Made by a program: the position numbers and the translations under genes. Positions 1-8,619 of a DNA stretch of 35,407 nt are shown piece by piece. The stretch comes from JBOGJG01 sp050747825. Lineage in GTDB: Bacteria > Acidobacteriota > UBA6911 > RPQK01 > JBOGJG01. Under the pieces are notes generated by a model. That model did not search any database, had not been told where the DNA came from, and saw only the letters and a program-made list of their open reading frames with translations. Within the stretch, counting starts at the first letter, position 1; every line of letters starts with the position of its first letter. The DNA lies in the NCBI GenBank assembly GCA_050747825.1, contig JBOGJG010000043.1, positions 1 to 35,407 on the forward strand. The letters are read 5' to 3'.

Positions 1-484
1 GCGCCTTCGGGGAGCGGGTTGAAGTCTGAGATGGTCAAAAGCGGAGAGAAAGCGGAAGGGAAGGAACACACGGGTATTTGGAAGGCTTGAGAGCGCCGAT
101 CCCTTCAGCCTTCAAAAACGGGAACATGGTCGCAGAAGAGAGCCTCTGTGGAGGCGCGCGTCGCTCTGGCCTGTTGAGGAGTCAGAGAGGCCAGGAAGGC
201 CTCCAGTTTGTGGATGCAAACACTGCAGAGAAAAAGCCAAACACAGTAAGTAGCCCATATTTTAGCGCTCAACGCTTCAAAACGTATAAACCTCCGGTGC
301 CGACACAAGTTCATTGGCAGGTCACACAGCAAGGATCTGTTGGAAAGCTCTCGCAAATAGTACAATCAAAGGAGTATGAGCCGCCTACAAGCTCCAAAGC
401 AACCGATGCATTTACAAGGCGGTTCTCTTCCGGGTCAGATGGACCGTATAGGTTGCCCTATTCGTCTACCCACCTGCAATTGCT
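1..484. other. Left-edge stretch with no recognisable gene
   Basis: I find no gene that I can support here. Several open frames cross the region on both strands, but none shows a known motif, a convincing ribosome binding site or protein-like composition. A frame open from the left edge closes at about position 27 and another at about 90; either could be the last codons of a gene cut by the window edge, but they are too short to judge. The region lies beyond the broken end of the AI-2E fragment, so it is probably non-coding DNA or eroded gene sequence. Confidence 0.5.
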
Positions 485-784
485 TCAGGGACTGGAGAGA
501 CTTTCTGAAAGCTGGTCAAGCTGAGAGTTCACGCTGGGGGCCATCAGCCAGCCGCCCAGACCGAATATTCCGAACAGGAGCAGCAGAACGACTGCCAGGG
601 ACCAGGCCCTGAACAGGTTGAAATAGTTGTGGACCAGGTTGCGCAAGTCCAAGAGAATGATGGCGAACAAAACGCCCCCAAATACGGGCAAGAGAATTTG
701 AATGGACTTCCACAGGAGCAAGATGACCACGACGATCAGCGAAGTAATGCCGGCGGCAATGGCGACGCGCTGAGGAAAGTCCAT
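485..784 (-). pseudogene. N-terminal fragment of an AI-2E-family transporter (PerM-like)
   Basis: The 99-residue product is almost all membrane helix: hydrophobic segments at about residues 8-45 and 57-82, with the LLPVFGGVLFAIIL type of sequence seen near the N-terminus of AI-2E/PerM permeases. Those proteins are normally about 350 residues with around eight helices, so roughly the last 250 are missing. After the TGA at 485-487 the +1 frame reads VPEAIAGG before another stop, which resembles the periplasmic PEAI segment of the family and suggests a small indel followed by loss of the rest. No ribosome binding site is evident, and the start lies about 10 bp from a TTCCAAG repeat element. I infer a dead remnant. 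Confidence 0.6.
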
Positions 785-793
785 TAGTCAATT

Positions 794-924
794 ACCAAGT
801 TCCAGGTTCCAAGTTCCAAGTTCCAGCTTTGGTCATTAAGTCAAGAACTTCTTGCTAATTTCGGCAGAAGCTCTCGCTCTTGCGAGATCTAAAACTTGGA
901 ACTTGGAACGTGGAACTTGGAGCT
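794..924. repeat. Dispersed element copy 1: TTCCAAG heptad arms around a conserved core
   Basis: The left arm (794-826) is a run of TTCCAAG-type heptads and the right arm (891-924) is their reverse complement (CTTGGAA units), so the element is an imperfect inverted repeat. The core at about 831-890 contains the hairpin TCTCGC-TCTT-GCGAGA at 872-887. A second copy with a nearly identical core lies at 21833-21987. The element ends 2 bp from the stop codon of the UbiD-family gene and starts about 10 bp from the AI-2E fragment. No coding capacity is visible. Confidence 0.85.
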
Positions 925-926
925 GA

Positions 927-2726
927 TCATCTGGTTAGGTGGCCTGATTCCGAGTCCCCCATCTCCCTCCCGCCTGGAAAATATTCCTTCCATCGACGCG
1001 TAACCCTCTCCGCGATTTCGGGAGAGCAGGACAGCTCGCCTGGAAAATCAGGTTTCAGGCGGGCGTCGATTACAACGGGAGGCTGATAGCTGAGGTGGTT
1101 GCGTAGGATTTGCTTGCTGGCAGCGTGGATGTCTGCGCCGGGCTCAAAGCGGGTGAAAGTCGTCCACAGGAAATTGATCGGGCTGGCCGCGGCGCGCCTG
1201 GGCTCGTCCGTGAGCACCAGTAAAGGCCACTGTGCGAAGGCGGCATGAGAGGCACAGCGGCCGGGCGCCAGCGGATCGTCTTTATAGCGGGGACCGCCCA
1301 CCACCAGACATCCAGGACAAAAAACGTGTACTTCCGAGACGCCCTGAGGCAGATCGGCAGCGCTGAATTCTCCAGGCAAGTCCCGCACCGCCTCACCCAA
1401 TCCCAACCACACACCCTTTGAACCCTCGTTCACGCGGGGCCCCGTGTAGTCGAGCGTGTCCATGGAGAGGTTGGAAAAGACGTAAAGGTCCGTCTGGACG
1501 TTGGTGCGCGCCAGGATGTGCTGCAGCGTGGCCTTGAAATTTCTGAGATCGACGGATCGATCGGTCACAAACAGGAATTTGGTCAGTGAGAGCTGTCCCT
1601 CGCCCAGAATCCGGAAAGCGCTCGCCATTGCTTCCCGGTTGTAACGCTGCTTCACGACGGCGGCTGCCAGCGAGTGATATCCGGTTTCTCCATAAGACCA
1701 GAGATCTTCTACCCCCGGCATCACCAGCGGAAAAAGAGGGGATAGAAGCTCCTGAAGGAGGTCGCCGATAAAAAAGTCTTCCTGGCGGGGTTTTCCCACT
1801 ACCGTCGCCGGATAGATGGCATCCCGGCGCCGCGCCATATGCTGGATCTCGAAGACCGGATAGTCATGGCGGAGGGAATAATAGCCATAGTGATCTCCGA
1901 ATGGACCTTCAGGGCGCCTCACTGCCGGAGGGACTTTGCCGACCAGAGCAAATTCGGCGTTGGCCTGCAGGCGGTGGGGACCCGGTCCGGACGCGAACTT
2001 CAGCTTTTCTCCGGCGATCAGCGACGCCAGCATCAGCTCGGGGACGTTCTCCGGCAAAGGCGCAATGGCCGCCAGGATGAGAGCAGGTGGACCTCCCAGG
2101 AAGACGGTCAGGGGGAGGCTGTCGCCGGCACTCTCAGCCACTGCGTAATGGAATCCGCCTCCTTTCCCGATCTGCCAGTGCATTCCAGTCGTCCGGGCAT
2201 CATGGACCTGCATCCGGTAGATGCCCAGGTTGTGCCCTTTGCCCCGGGGATGCTCGGAATACACCAGCGGGAGGGTAATAAATGGGCCCCCATCCTCCGG
2301 CCAGCAGGTGAGTATCGGCAGTTTGTCCAGCCTGACATCGCTGCTGATGGCCTCCATGACCGGGGCTCGGCGGGTCTGTCTCGTGCCCACACGCAAAGCT
2401 TCCCGGGCCACATCTCGAGCCTGCCACAACTTTCCGGGAGTTGGGGGCAGCAGCGTCTCAGCCAACTCGACGAGCCGCCGGATAAGACGCAGGGGACGCG
2501 TTCCAAAGGCCATTTCGGCCCGACGCCGGGTCCCAAAAAGATTTGTCACCAGCGGAAATTCCGAGCCTTTGGGCCGGGCAAACAGCAGTGCCGGCCCACC
2601 GGCGGCGATCACTCTGCGATGAATCTCAGCCGCCTCAAGGTACGGATCCACGTCCGCCTCCACCAGCGCAAGATCGCCCTCGCGCCTCAGCCGTTCAATG
2701 AATGTCCTCAAATCGGGGAAAGTCAC
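927..2726 (-). CDS. UbiD-family prenylated-FMN-dependent decarboxylase
   Basis: This 599-residue protein belongs to the UbiD family, which reversibly decarboxylates aromatic or alpha,beta-unsaturated acids using prenylated FMN, Mn2+ and K+. Visible motifs are NLGIYRMQ at about 166-173, containing the conserved Arg171; GMHW at 181-184; and RPEGPFGDHYGYYS at 271-284, which carries Glu273 and Asp278, matching the family's R-E-E/D catalytic set. It is longer than E. coli UbiD (about 500 residues) because of an extended C-terminus. The start is GTG with a purine-rich GAGGGG unusually close upstream, so initiation is not certain. No UbiX-type flavin prenyltransferase gene lies in the window. Substrate could be a quinone precursor or another aromatic acid; the sequence does not decide. 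Confidence 0.9.
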   Translation of the reverse strand: MTFPDLRTFIERLRREGDLALVEADVDPYLEAAEIHRRVIAAGGPALLFARPKGSEFPLVTNLFGTRRRAEMAFGTRPLRLIRRLVELAETLLPPTPGKLWQARDVAREALRVGTRQTRRAPVMEAISSDVRLDKLPILTCWPEDGGPFITLPLVYSEHPRGKGHNLGIYRMQVHDARTTGMHWQIGKGGGFHYAVAESAGDSLPLTVFLGGPPALILAAIAPLPENVPELMLASLIAGEKLKFASGPGPHRLQANAEFALVGKVPPAVRRPEGPFGDHYGYYSLRHDYPVFEIQHMARRRDAIYPATVVGKPRQEDFFIGDLLQELLSPLFPLVMPGVEDLWSYGETGYHSLAAAVVKQRYNREAMASAFRILGEGQLSLTKFLFVTDRSVDLRNFKATLQHILARTNVQTDLYVFSNLSMDTLDYTGPRVNEGSKGVWLGLGEAVRDLPGEFSAADLPQGVSEVHVFCPGCLVVGGPRYKDDPLAPGRCASHAAFAQWPLLVLTDEPRRAAASPINFLWTTFTRFEPGADIHAASKQILRNHLSYQPPVVIDARLKPDFPGELSCSPEIAERVTRRWKEYFPGGREMGDSESGHLTR

Positions 2727-2952
2727 GCCCCTCTTTTACAACAGCTCATGCAGGCGCACAAATCCCAGTTCCCTCGTTGGGGAGCGGCCCGCCGCTGGCT
2801 TATCTGATTACCTTCGCCTGTACGGCACGCGCCTGCGCGGTGATCTTGGGGGCTCCGTCGACCGAATCCACAACCAACCGCCCGGCTCCCATTGTCTCGG
2901 AGCGGGTGCTGACCACATTCAGCCGTCAGATGATGCAGCCATTGGATGGTGC

Positions 2953-2964
2953 CCCACCGGTGGG
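2953..2964. promoter_or_regulatory. 12-bp perfect palindrome upstream of pgm
   Basis: CCCACCGGTGGG is a gapless 12-bp palindrome centred about 38 bp before the pgm start, in the 270-bp divergent intergenic region between the UbiD-family gene and pgm. Gapless GC-rich palindromes in this position can be operators, but no regulator gene is adjacent and no second copy was seen in this interval. The rest of the interval (2727-2996) shows no gene. Confidence 0.25.
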
Positions 2965-2996
2965 CATAGCGGTTCTAAATCTGGTAACTTCACATC

Positions 2997-4631
2997 ATGC
3001 GGATCGAAACGGTGGCGACGACTCCATTTGACGATCAGCGGCCGGGGACTTCCGGGCTGCGCAAGAAGGTCAGCACTTTTCAGCAGCCGCATTATCTGGA
3101 AAACTTCGTCCAGTCGATCTTTGACAGCATGGGCGCTTATCGCGGCAAGACCCTGGTGCTGGGCGGCGATGGGCGCTACTACAATCGCCGCGCGATACAA
3201 ATCATCCTCAAGATGGTCGCCGCCAACGGTTTCGGCCGCGTGCTGGTAGGCCGCGGAGGGATTCTGTCCACTCCAGCAGTTTCCTGCATCATCCGCAAAC
3301 ACCGGGCGTTTGGAGGCATCATTCTCTCGGCCAGCCACAATCCGGCAGGTCCTCAGGGCGATTTCGGAATCAAGTACAACACCGGCAACGGCAGCCCGGC
3401 TCCCCAGGAGATCACCGAAGCGATTTACGCCCGCAGCCAAAGCATTGATCGTTACCGAATGTTGGAGGGCCCGGACCTGGATCTGGATCAGAACGGAGAG
3501 TCCCTCCTGGGTGAACTGGCCGTCGAGGTGATGGACCCGGTCGCCGATTACGCCAGCCTCATGGAATCTCTTTTCGATTTTGACCAGATCCACGCGCTTT
3601 TCAGTTCGGGTCAATTCCGGATGCGCTACGATGCCATGCATGCCGTCACAGGCCCGTATGCCCAGGACATTCTGGAGCGCCGGCTGGGAGCTCCTGCCGG
3701 GACGGTGATGAACGCCCTGCCGCTGCCTGATTTTGGGGGCGAGCACCCCGATCCCAATCTCACTCATGCTCACGATCTGGTGGCGGCGCTGAACGGATCC
3801 GATGCTCCTGACTTTGGTGCGGCTTCTGACGGGGACGGAGATCGGAACATGATTCTGGGCAGGGCGTTTTTTGTGACTCCCAGCGACAGTCTGGCTGTTC
3901 TGGTCGCCAATGCTGCTCTTGCTTCCGGATATAAGTCGGGGTTGAAAGGGGTGGCGCGTTCCATGCCCACCAGCCAGGCCGTCGATCGGGTAGCCAGGCA
4001 GGAAGGCTTTGACTGTTACGAGACTCCCACCGGGTGGAAGTTCTTCGGAAATCTGCTCGATGCCGGGAAGGTCACGCTGTGCGGCGAGGAGAGTTTTGGC
4101 ACAGGATCGGACCACGTTCGAGAAAAAGATGGCCTGTGGGCGGTGCTCTTCTGGCTCAATATCCTGGCCGAGAAGCGCGAAGCTGTCGAGCACATCGTGC
4201 GCAGCCACTGGCGGCAGTACGGGCGCAATTTTTACGTGCGCCACGATTACGAGGAATTGGAGCAGGGGGGCGCCCAGGAATTGATGGAATACCTGCGAAC
4301 TTTGACTGCCGATCTTCCAGGAAATAGTTTCTACGGTTATCAAGTGGAATCGGCAGATGACTTCAGCTACACCGATCCTGTAGACCACTCGGTCAGCCGC
4401 AGGCAGGGGATTCGTATCATCTTCACGAACGGGGCACGAATCATCTACCGCCTCTCCGGCACCGGCACGCAAGGCGCTACGCTACGGATCTATCTGGAAA
4501 GATACGAGCCCGACCGCAACCAGCACAACCAGGAATCATCCAAGGCCCTGGGCAGCCTGGCGGCGCTTTCTCGCGAGATCGCCCAGCTCAGCCAGCGTAC
4601 GGGCCGCGATGCCCCGACTGTGGCGACGTGA
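2997..4631 (+). CDS. pgm: Phosphoglucomutase, alpha-D-glucose type (PGM1-like)
   Basis: This enzyme interconverts glucose 1-phosphate and glucose 6-phosphate, linking glycolysis to glycogen, trehalose and UDP-glucose synthesis. All four active-site loops of the alpha-D-phosphohexomutase superfamily are present: SASHNPAGP with phosphoserine Ser113, the metal loop DGDGDRN (278-284), the sugar loop GEESFG (363-368) and the phosphate loop RLSGTGTQGA (485-494). The N-terminal RPGTSGLRKK and the 544-residue length fit the PGM1-type group rather than bacterial phosphomannomutases of about 460 residues. No clear ribosome binding site precedes the ATG. It is monocistronic, divergent from the UbiD-family gene. 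It could supply glucose 1-phosphate to the trehalose branch encoded near 34 kb, but there is no physical linkage. Confidence 0.95.
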   Translation: MRIETVATTPFDDQRPGTSGLRKKVSTFQQPHYLENFVQSIFDSMGAYRGKTLVLGGDGRYYNRRAIQIILKMVAANGFGRVLVGRGGILSTPAVSCIIRKHRAFGGIILSASHNPAGPQGDFGIKYNTGNGSPAPQEITEAIYARSQSIDRYRMLEGPDLDLDQNGESLLGELAVEVMDPVADYASLMESLFDFDQIHALFSSGQFRMRYDAMHAVTGPYAQDILERRLGAPAGTVMNALPLPDFGGEHPDPNLTHAHDLVAALNGSDAPDFGAASDGDGDRNMILGRAFFVTPSDSLAVLVANAALASGYKSGLKGVARSMPTSQAVDRVARQEGFDCYETPTGWKFFGNLLDAGKVTLCGEESFGTGSDHVREKDGLWAVLFWLNILAEKREAVEHIVRSHWRQYGRNFYVRHDYEELEQGGAQELMEYLRTLTADLPGNSFYGYQVESADDFSYTDPVDHSVSRRQGIRIIFTNGARIIYRLSGTGTQGATLRIYLERYEPDRNQHNQESSKALGSLAALSREIAQLSQRTGRDAPTVAT

Positions 4632-4661
4632 TGGCGATATGGTTGTTGACACACTCAACGG

Positions 4662-4698
4662 AGCCGCGACCACCGAGAGGGTACCCGGCGAGCGGCCG
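4662..4698. repeat. REP-like GC hairpin, variant with a long loop
   Basis: The sequence carries GAGCCGCGAC at one end and GAGCGGCC at the other, the two halves of the REP-like family found at 8511, 11138, 17092, 23299 and 26847, but with a longer spacer (ACCGAGAGGGTACCCGGC). It lies 30 bp after the pgm stop codon, so it might also act in mRNA 3'-end formation. A short A-rich run related to the AACCAAAG repeats follows at 4706-4738. Confidence 0.5.
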
Positions 4699-4753
4699 GC
4701 GTGGAACTAAAAAAACCAAGAAACCGCGAAACTAAACGGGCTACAATAGCCTC

Positions 4754-5026
4754 ATGCAAGAACGCGATTTCTTTCAGGAACGAACAGAAAGCAAGCCCGC
4801 GCAATTCACCTGCCCTTACTGTAAGCAGGCTGAGGAGTACCAGATACGCTGGTTAGTGAGAGAAAAGAGAAAGCAGCCCCCCGGAGGGGGCAGCGCGGAA
4901 GATCGTAAGCGTTTCGAGAAAGCCCGTTCTTACATGATGCGGCTGGACGACCAGCTCGTCTGCCGCAATCCGCGCTGCCGCAAGCGGTTTGAGATTCCGA
5001 GTCAGCACTCGGTTGTAACTCTTTAG
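4754..5026 (+). CDS. Small zinc-ribbon protein of unknown function
   Basis: The 90-residue protein has two cysteine pairs, CPYC at about 20-23 and CRNPRC at about 70-75, spaced as in a zinc ribbon. The roughly 45 residues between them are rich in Lys, Arg and Gln. There is no signal peptide or membrane segment, so it is probably cytoplasmic. I do not recognise a named family. It follows pgm by 122 bp, separated by repeats, so is probably transcribed alone. Its TAG stop at 5024-5026 overlaps the stop codon of the convergent CHRD gene. Role unknown; nucleic-acid binding or a structural zinc protein are possible. Confidence 0.7.
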   Translation: MQERDFFQERTESKPAQFTCPYCKQAEEYQIRWLVREKRKQPPGGGSAEDRKRFEKARSYMMRLDDQLVCRNPRCRKRFEIPSQHSVVTL

Positions 5027-6627
5027 TAACCGTCGTTACCGCCGCCGCCACTATCGCCTCCTCCACCTCCTGAGCCTCCGCTAGCGCCGCCGCTGCTGGC
5101 CTGGCCTTCCTCGCTCGTGGCGGCAGGGTCCAGACCTTCAACCGGAAGCGTGGTGAACTCACCCGGCTCATCGCCCAATATCAGAGCTAGGGCGGCAATC
5201 AGAGATCCCGAGGCTTCGGCAGTCAGGGTTCCGATAAAATCTTCCGTGTCGGCATCCGGGAACAATTCGTCAAGGAATAGCGCCTCATGAGCTTCGGTGG
5301 AGAGACCCTCCCGGGTTGCCGTTCCGTTTTCAACTTGAAGCAGGCGGCGGGTATCGGCTGAGGCCATTTCCGAATCACCATCGGCTGCTCTCAACGTGAA
5401 CGTCACGTCCACCAGGTTGGCCTCCTGGCCGGGAAAAGGGACCAGCTTAAAGGCTATGCCTGTGTTGAGTCCTTCTTCCACATCCCGAACCACAGGCATG
5501 ATAACGGCGCGGTGAAGTTGGCTCTCGCCCACTCCGGCAATTCCAAGCCCCTCAATCTCGAAAGAAATGGTGGCTGCCACATTACCGTCCGATAAGATCG
5601 TCGCCGAAGCCGGTCGTACATCCCCTGAGCCATCCAGGGTAATCACGCTCAGTCCGAAGGGCGGAAGGCTGAAATCGACATGGCTTAACGGCCCGTCCAC
5701 CTCCGTTCCATCGATTTCAGTAATCCCCAGCCCAAGCGGAATGCCCGGATCATCACGGAATATGGCTGTTCCGTTCACCAAGTTGGATGAGGTGTTCGTT
5801 AGCAGCAGATTGAAGTTCAGTCCTTCGCCCTCTCCGAGCTGAGCCAGAGTCGTGCGTGTTACGTCCAACGTCGGGAGTACCTGGCCGCGAATTTCTCCGC
5901 CCGGGAACGTGGGGGAATGGACGTTTACGTAAAGATTGCCTTCGAAGAAGGCCTGGACCTGCTCCGGCGTCGTCAATTCAAATTCCTGCACGATCGGACT
6001 GGAGGGGCTGCCAAAACCTAAAAGGACACCGGCATTGGTTCCGGCAGGGCCCTGGTGGATATGCGCGGCAGTCGGGTCAGAAACAGTGTGAAAGCAATTG
6101 GCTTCCAGCATGCTGTGTCCCTCGTTCAGCCGGACCACGCAGAGGCCGCTGGCGTCACTGGCGGTGGCAGGGTTCTCCTCACCAGGCTGGAGAGGAAACT
6201 CCACTGTAGTCTCGAAGTTTCCAATCTGCCCGCGGATTTCCCCGCCCGGATGAGCTGTGGAGTGGACGTTCACGTAAAGATTGCCCTCTTTGAGGTTTGT
6301 CACATGTTCGGCTGGAATTTGCCAGGTCGCTTCTATGGGATTCACGGTCTGGTCCAGGGGGAAGATGACACCTCCAGCAACACCCGGAGCCGCGTTGTGA
6401 ATGTGCGCTGCCGTCACGTTTTCCACATTTTGAAAGCATCTTAGGTCCAGCTCGGTCTCAGCCGCATTAAGTGTGGCAGCGCAAAACCCCCCGGCTGTCG
6501 TGAAGACGGGCGGTACCTCTTCGGACCCCCGCAGCAGAAAATTGAAAGTTGTCTGAGCGAAAGCTCCCGGGCTGAAGAAAGCGATTAAACCAGCGACGAG
6601 AAGCAGATGAGCGACTTTTGAACGCAT
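5023..6627 (-). CDS. Secreted protein with two CHRD domains
   Basis: I chose the ATG at 6627 because AAGGAGGA lies 4 nt upstream and the protein then opens with a clean Sec signal peptide (MRSKVAHLLL, cleavage near AFA|Q at 24). The open frame continues 20 codons upstream without such support. Two tandem CHRD domains (about 25-137 and 138-253) each contain an AAHIH motif and end with NLYVNVHS and PGGEIRGQ. The remaining 280 residues are beta-rich with no domain I can name, ending in a Gly/Ser tail (about 508-534). CHRD domains occur in chordin and many bacterial exported proteins, where their function is not established. Length 534 residues. The stop overlaps that of the convergent zinc-ribbon gene. 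Confidence 0.85.
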   Translation of the reverse strand: MRSKVAHLLLVAGLIAFFSPGAFAQTTFNFLLRGSEEVPPVFTTAGGFCAATLNAAETELDLRCFQNVENVTAAHIHNAAPGVAGGVIFPLDQTVNPIEATWQIPAEHVTNLKEGNLYVNVHSTAHPGGEIRGQIGNFETTVEFPLQPGEENPATASDASGLCVVRLNEGHSMLEANCFHTVSDPTAAHIHQGPAGTNAGVLLGFGSPSSPIVQEFELTTPEQVQAFFEGNLYVNVHSPTFPGGEIRGQVLPTLDVTRTTLAQLGEGEGLNFNLLLTNTSSNLVNGTAIFRDDPGIPLGLGITEIDGTEVDGPLSHVDFSLPPFGLSVITLDGSGDVRPASATILSDGNVAATISFEIEGLGIAGVGESQLHRAVIMPVVRDVEEGLNTGIAFKLVPFPGQEANLVDVTFTLRAADGDSEMASADTRRLLQVENGTATREGLSTEAHEALFLDELFPDADTEDFIGTLTAEASGSLIAALALILGDEPGEFTTLPVEGLDPAATSEEGQASSGGASGGSGGGGGDSGGGGNDGY

Positions 6628-6837
6628 TTGATCCTCCTTCAAATTTTCCACCCCAGTTCCCCTTATACGATGCCTGAGATTGCACAAATTCAGAAATCGG
6701 ATCCTTTGTACAAGTAACCTATAATATTATGGAATCCTTGCAGTGTGTAGTAAAAAAAAAGAGAGATTGTATCGGGGAGCATTTTTTAGCCAACGAATCA
6801 CACGCATCACACGAATGAAAACGGAGGAAGTTTTCGA

Positions 6838-7716
6838 ATGATTAGAACCGGCTTGCTGACATTCCTCGGAATCTGGCTCATGTTAACGGCTACCCCGGCG
6901 GCCCAGCAGTTGAAGGCGCTGATCATCGACGGCCGGAATAATCACGATTGGCAGGCGACCACTCCCGTGCTCCGCAAGATCCTGGAAGACACCGGGCTGT
7001 TCAAGGTGGACGTGGCCAGGTCTTCGCCGAGCGGTGAGGATCTGAGCGGCTTCAGCCCTCAGTTCGACGCTTATGATGTCCTGATTTCCAACTATAACGA
7101 CCTGGCTTTTGTAGAAGGGCAAATGGTCGTCGGTCCGCTCTGGTCCCAGGACACGCGCAAAGCTTTTGAAGGCTATGTCCGTTCGGGAGGCGGTTTCATC
7201 TCCTTTCACTCGGCCGACAATGCCTTTCCTGAATGGGAAGAGTACAACACGATGATCGCCCTGGGGGGTTGGGGAGGCCGTGACGAGAAGTCAGGACCCT
7301 TTGTGTATTACCAGGACGGCCGATTCGTCCTGGATAACTCCCCGGGGAAAGGCGGAGGACACGGGCAGCAGCACGCCTTTGAAGTCGTCATCCGCGATGA
7401 CCAGCATCCGGTCACTAAAGGCCTGCCTGAACGCTGGATGCATGTCAAGGACGAACTTTACCACCAGCTACGGGGACCGGTTGAAAACGTGACCTGGCTG
7501 GCCACGGCTTACTCAAATCCAGAGACCGGCGGCACCGGCCGCCACGAGCCGGTGCTCTTTGCCATCTCCTACGGGCAGGGGCGCGTCTTCCACACCACCT
7601 TGGGCCACAGTCCCGAATCCATGACCTCTACAGGCTTCATCGTGACGCTGCAGCGGGCGGCAGAATGGGCTGCCACTGGAAAGGTGACTCAGAAAATCCC
7701 GCCCGAATTCAAGTGA
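6838..7716 (+). CDS. Secreted ThuA-domain protein
   Basis: The 292-residue product has an N-terminal signal peptide (about 1-22) followed by a ThuA domain with a class I glutamine-amidotransferase-like fold. Family features include ALIIDGRNNHDW near residue 28, SGGGFISFHSADNAFPEW at about 117-134, the conserved HPVTKGLP, and a C-terminal GRVFHTTLGHS. ThuA proteins are associated with trehalose and disaccharide utilisation through 3-keto sugars in rhizobia; the catalytic role of exported versions is not firmly known. The ribosome binding site is GGAGG about 10 nt before the ATG. Its last 28 bp overlap the convergent deiodinase-like gene. The Gfo/Idh/MocA and DUF1080 genes at 30.4-33 kb belong to the same functional theme but are distant. 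Confidence 0.88.
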   Translation: MIRTGLLTFLGIWLMLTATPAAQQLKALIIDGRNNHDWQATTPVLRKILEDTGLFKVDVARSSPSGEDLSGFSPQFDAYDVLISNYNDLAFVEGQMVVGPLWSQDTRKAFEGYVRSGGGFISFHSADNAFPEWEEYNTMIALGGWGGRDEKSGPFVYYQDGRFVLDNSPGKGGGHGQQHAFEVVIRDDQHPVTKGLPERWMHVKDELYHQLRGPVENVTWLATAYSNPETGGTGRHEPVLFAISYGQGRVFHTTLGHSPESMTSTGFIVTLQRAAEWAATGKVTQKIPPEFK

Positions 7717-8429
7717 GCGTTGGATAAATCTCCTGCTGACAGGACCTCTAACCTGGACTGCAGTTCTTCGGGCTTAAAGCCGAAGGGACCAGCGGGGCTC
7801 TTGTAGGCGATGCGACCCTGCCTGTCGATCAGGTAAATTCGATCGGGCCAGGCCGTATACGCCGCTTCCGTGGAATTGTCCAGGTCGTCGATGACGCCGG
7901 GGAATGCGATCCCCAGGTCCTGCACGCAGGAGCCGGCCGCCACCGCGCGCTCATCAAAGCTCCGGGCCCTTGCCAGTATCACCTTCTCCTTCACGTTAAT
8001 CGCCATCTGCCAGGCATCACTGGGGTGCGCCTCTTCAATATAGACGACATAGAAGGCCACTTGATCTCCATAGTGCTGATAAAGCCGGTTGAGAGCGGGA
8101 ACCTCCCGCCGAAAAGGAGGTCAGGTGTAGCTGCCGAAAATCAAAACCACCGGTTTCTCTCCCTGAAAGGAGGAGAGGCGCACGCCGTCCTTTCGATCGA
8201 TCGATTGCAGGCTGAAGTCGGGCGCAGGGTCACCTTCCTCCAGGTTTCCGTCACGCGCCACCAGCCAGAGTTGCTCAAAAGGCAGAAACATGAAGACAGT
8301 CGGACTGGCGAAATAGGCCATGATCTTTCCAAAACGCGCCGGCGGCTGCAGCATCAGGACGAACAGCCCTCCCAGGAGGAGGAGGTAAAGAACCAAAATC
8401 CCCGCCACGATCTTTGTGAGCAAGCGCAT
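7689..8429 (-). CDS. Iodothyronine-deiodinase-like selenoprotein (in-frame TGA = Sec103)
   Basis: The reading frame runs from ATG 8429 (GGGAG 7-8 nt upstream) to 7689 with one internal TGA at 8121-8123, giving 246 residues if the TGA is read as selenocysteine. The TGA sits in FGSYT-U-PPF, matching the deiodinase active site (FGSCTUP in vertebrates). Downstream, VYIEEAHPSDAW (129-140, including His135) and DNSTEAAY match the deiodinase landmarks YIEEAHASDGW and DNAANAAY. An N-terminal membrane anchor (about 5-27) precedes a thioredoxin-like domain beginning GDPAPDFSLQ, the same layout and length as animal enzymes. A candidate bSECIS follows the TGA. Bacterial deiodinase-like selenoproteins are known from metagenomes, but their substrate is not; thiol or peroxide redox chemistry, or dehalogenation, are possible. 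Reading it as two separate genes makes no sense of the homology. Confidence 0.9.
8095..8109 (-). promoter_or_regulatory. Candidate bacterial SECIS hairpin for the deiodinase-like gene
   Basis: On the mRNA strand the sequence is GCGGGA-GGU-UCCCGC: a perfect 6-bp stem with a three-base loop, placed 12-26 nt after the UGA, with the loop GGU at +18 to +20. Bacterial SECIS elements are hairpins within the coding region just after the UGA, with G/GU in the apical loop bound by SelB. The alternative pairing ACCUCC/GGAGGU nearer the UGA would compete with it. Confidence 0.7.
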
Positions 8430-8510
8430 GATTATCTCCCTGAGGCATTAGCGTACCTCAAGCTGTTCGCTTTTGGAAACAGTGTTTCCCATAAACGCTC
8501 ACTGATAACT

Positions 8511-8530
8511 GGCCGCTCAGTCGCGGCTCG
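8511..8530. repeat. REP-like GC hairpin, short variant
   Basis: GGCCGCTCAGTCGCGGCTCG is a shortened copy of the family GGCCGCTC-N6-8-AGTCGCGGCC, with the middle of the loop missing. It lies in the 190-bp divergent region between the deiodinase-like gene and the ADOP permease, about 90 bp upstream of the latter. Confidence 0.55.
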
Positions 8531-8619
8531 GCGGTGTCTACTTAGTGTAGTGTTGTCAGCAGTTGTGAGTTCTTACTGGCGCGCAACTTGCCCTCAGCGG
8601 CCCTCGAGGAGAGAAAACC

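Noticed and set aside
485..487. TGA ending the AI-2E fragment as another selenocysteine codon
   Set aside because: No Sec or Cys is expected at that position in the family and the frame closes again eight codons later.
78..524. 148-codon plus-strand open frame near the left edge
   Set aside because: No motif or ribosome binding site, and it runs antisense into the AI-2E fragment.
1839..2807. 322-codon plus-strand open frame opposite the UbiD-family gene
   Set aside because: Antisense shadow of a gene with intact family motifs; no ribosome binding site or domain.
2919..4472. 517-codon open frame on the minus strand opposite pgm
   Set aside because: It is the antisense shadow of a well-conserved phosphoglucomutase with all active-site loops; its translation has no recognisable domain.
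7689..8429. Two separate small genes, or a pseudogene with a nonsense mutation
   Set aside because: The stop is TGA at the exact Sec position of the family, the frame is otherwise intact and a suitable hairpin follows; recoding explains all three.
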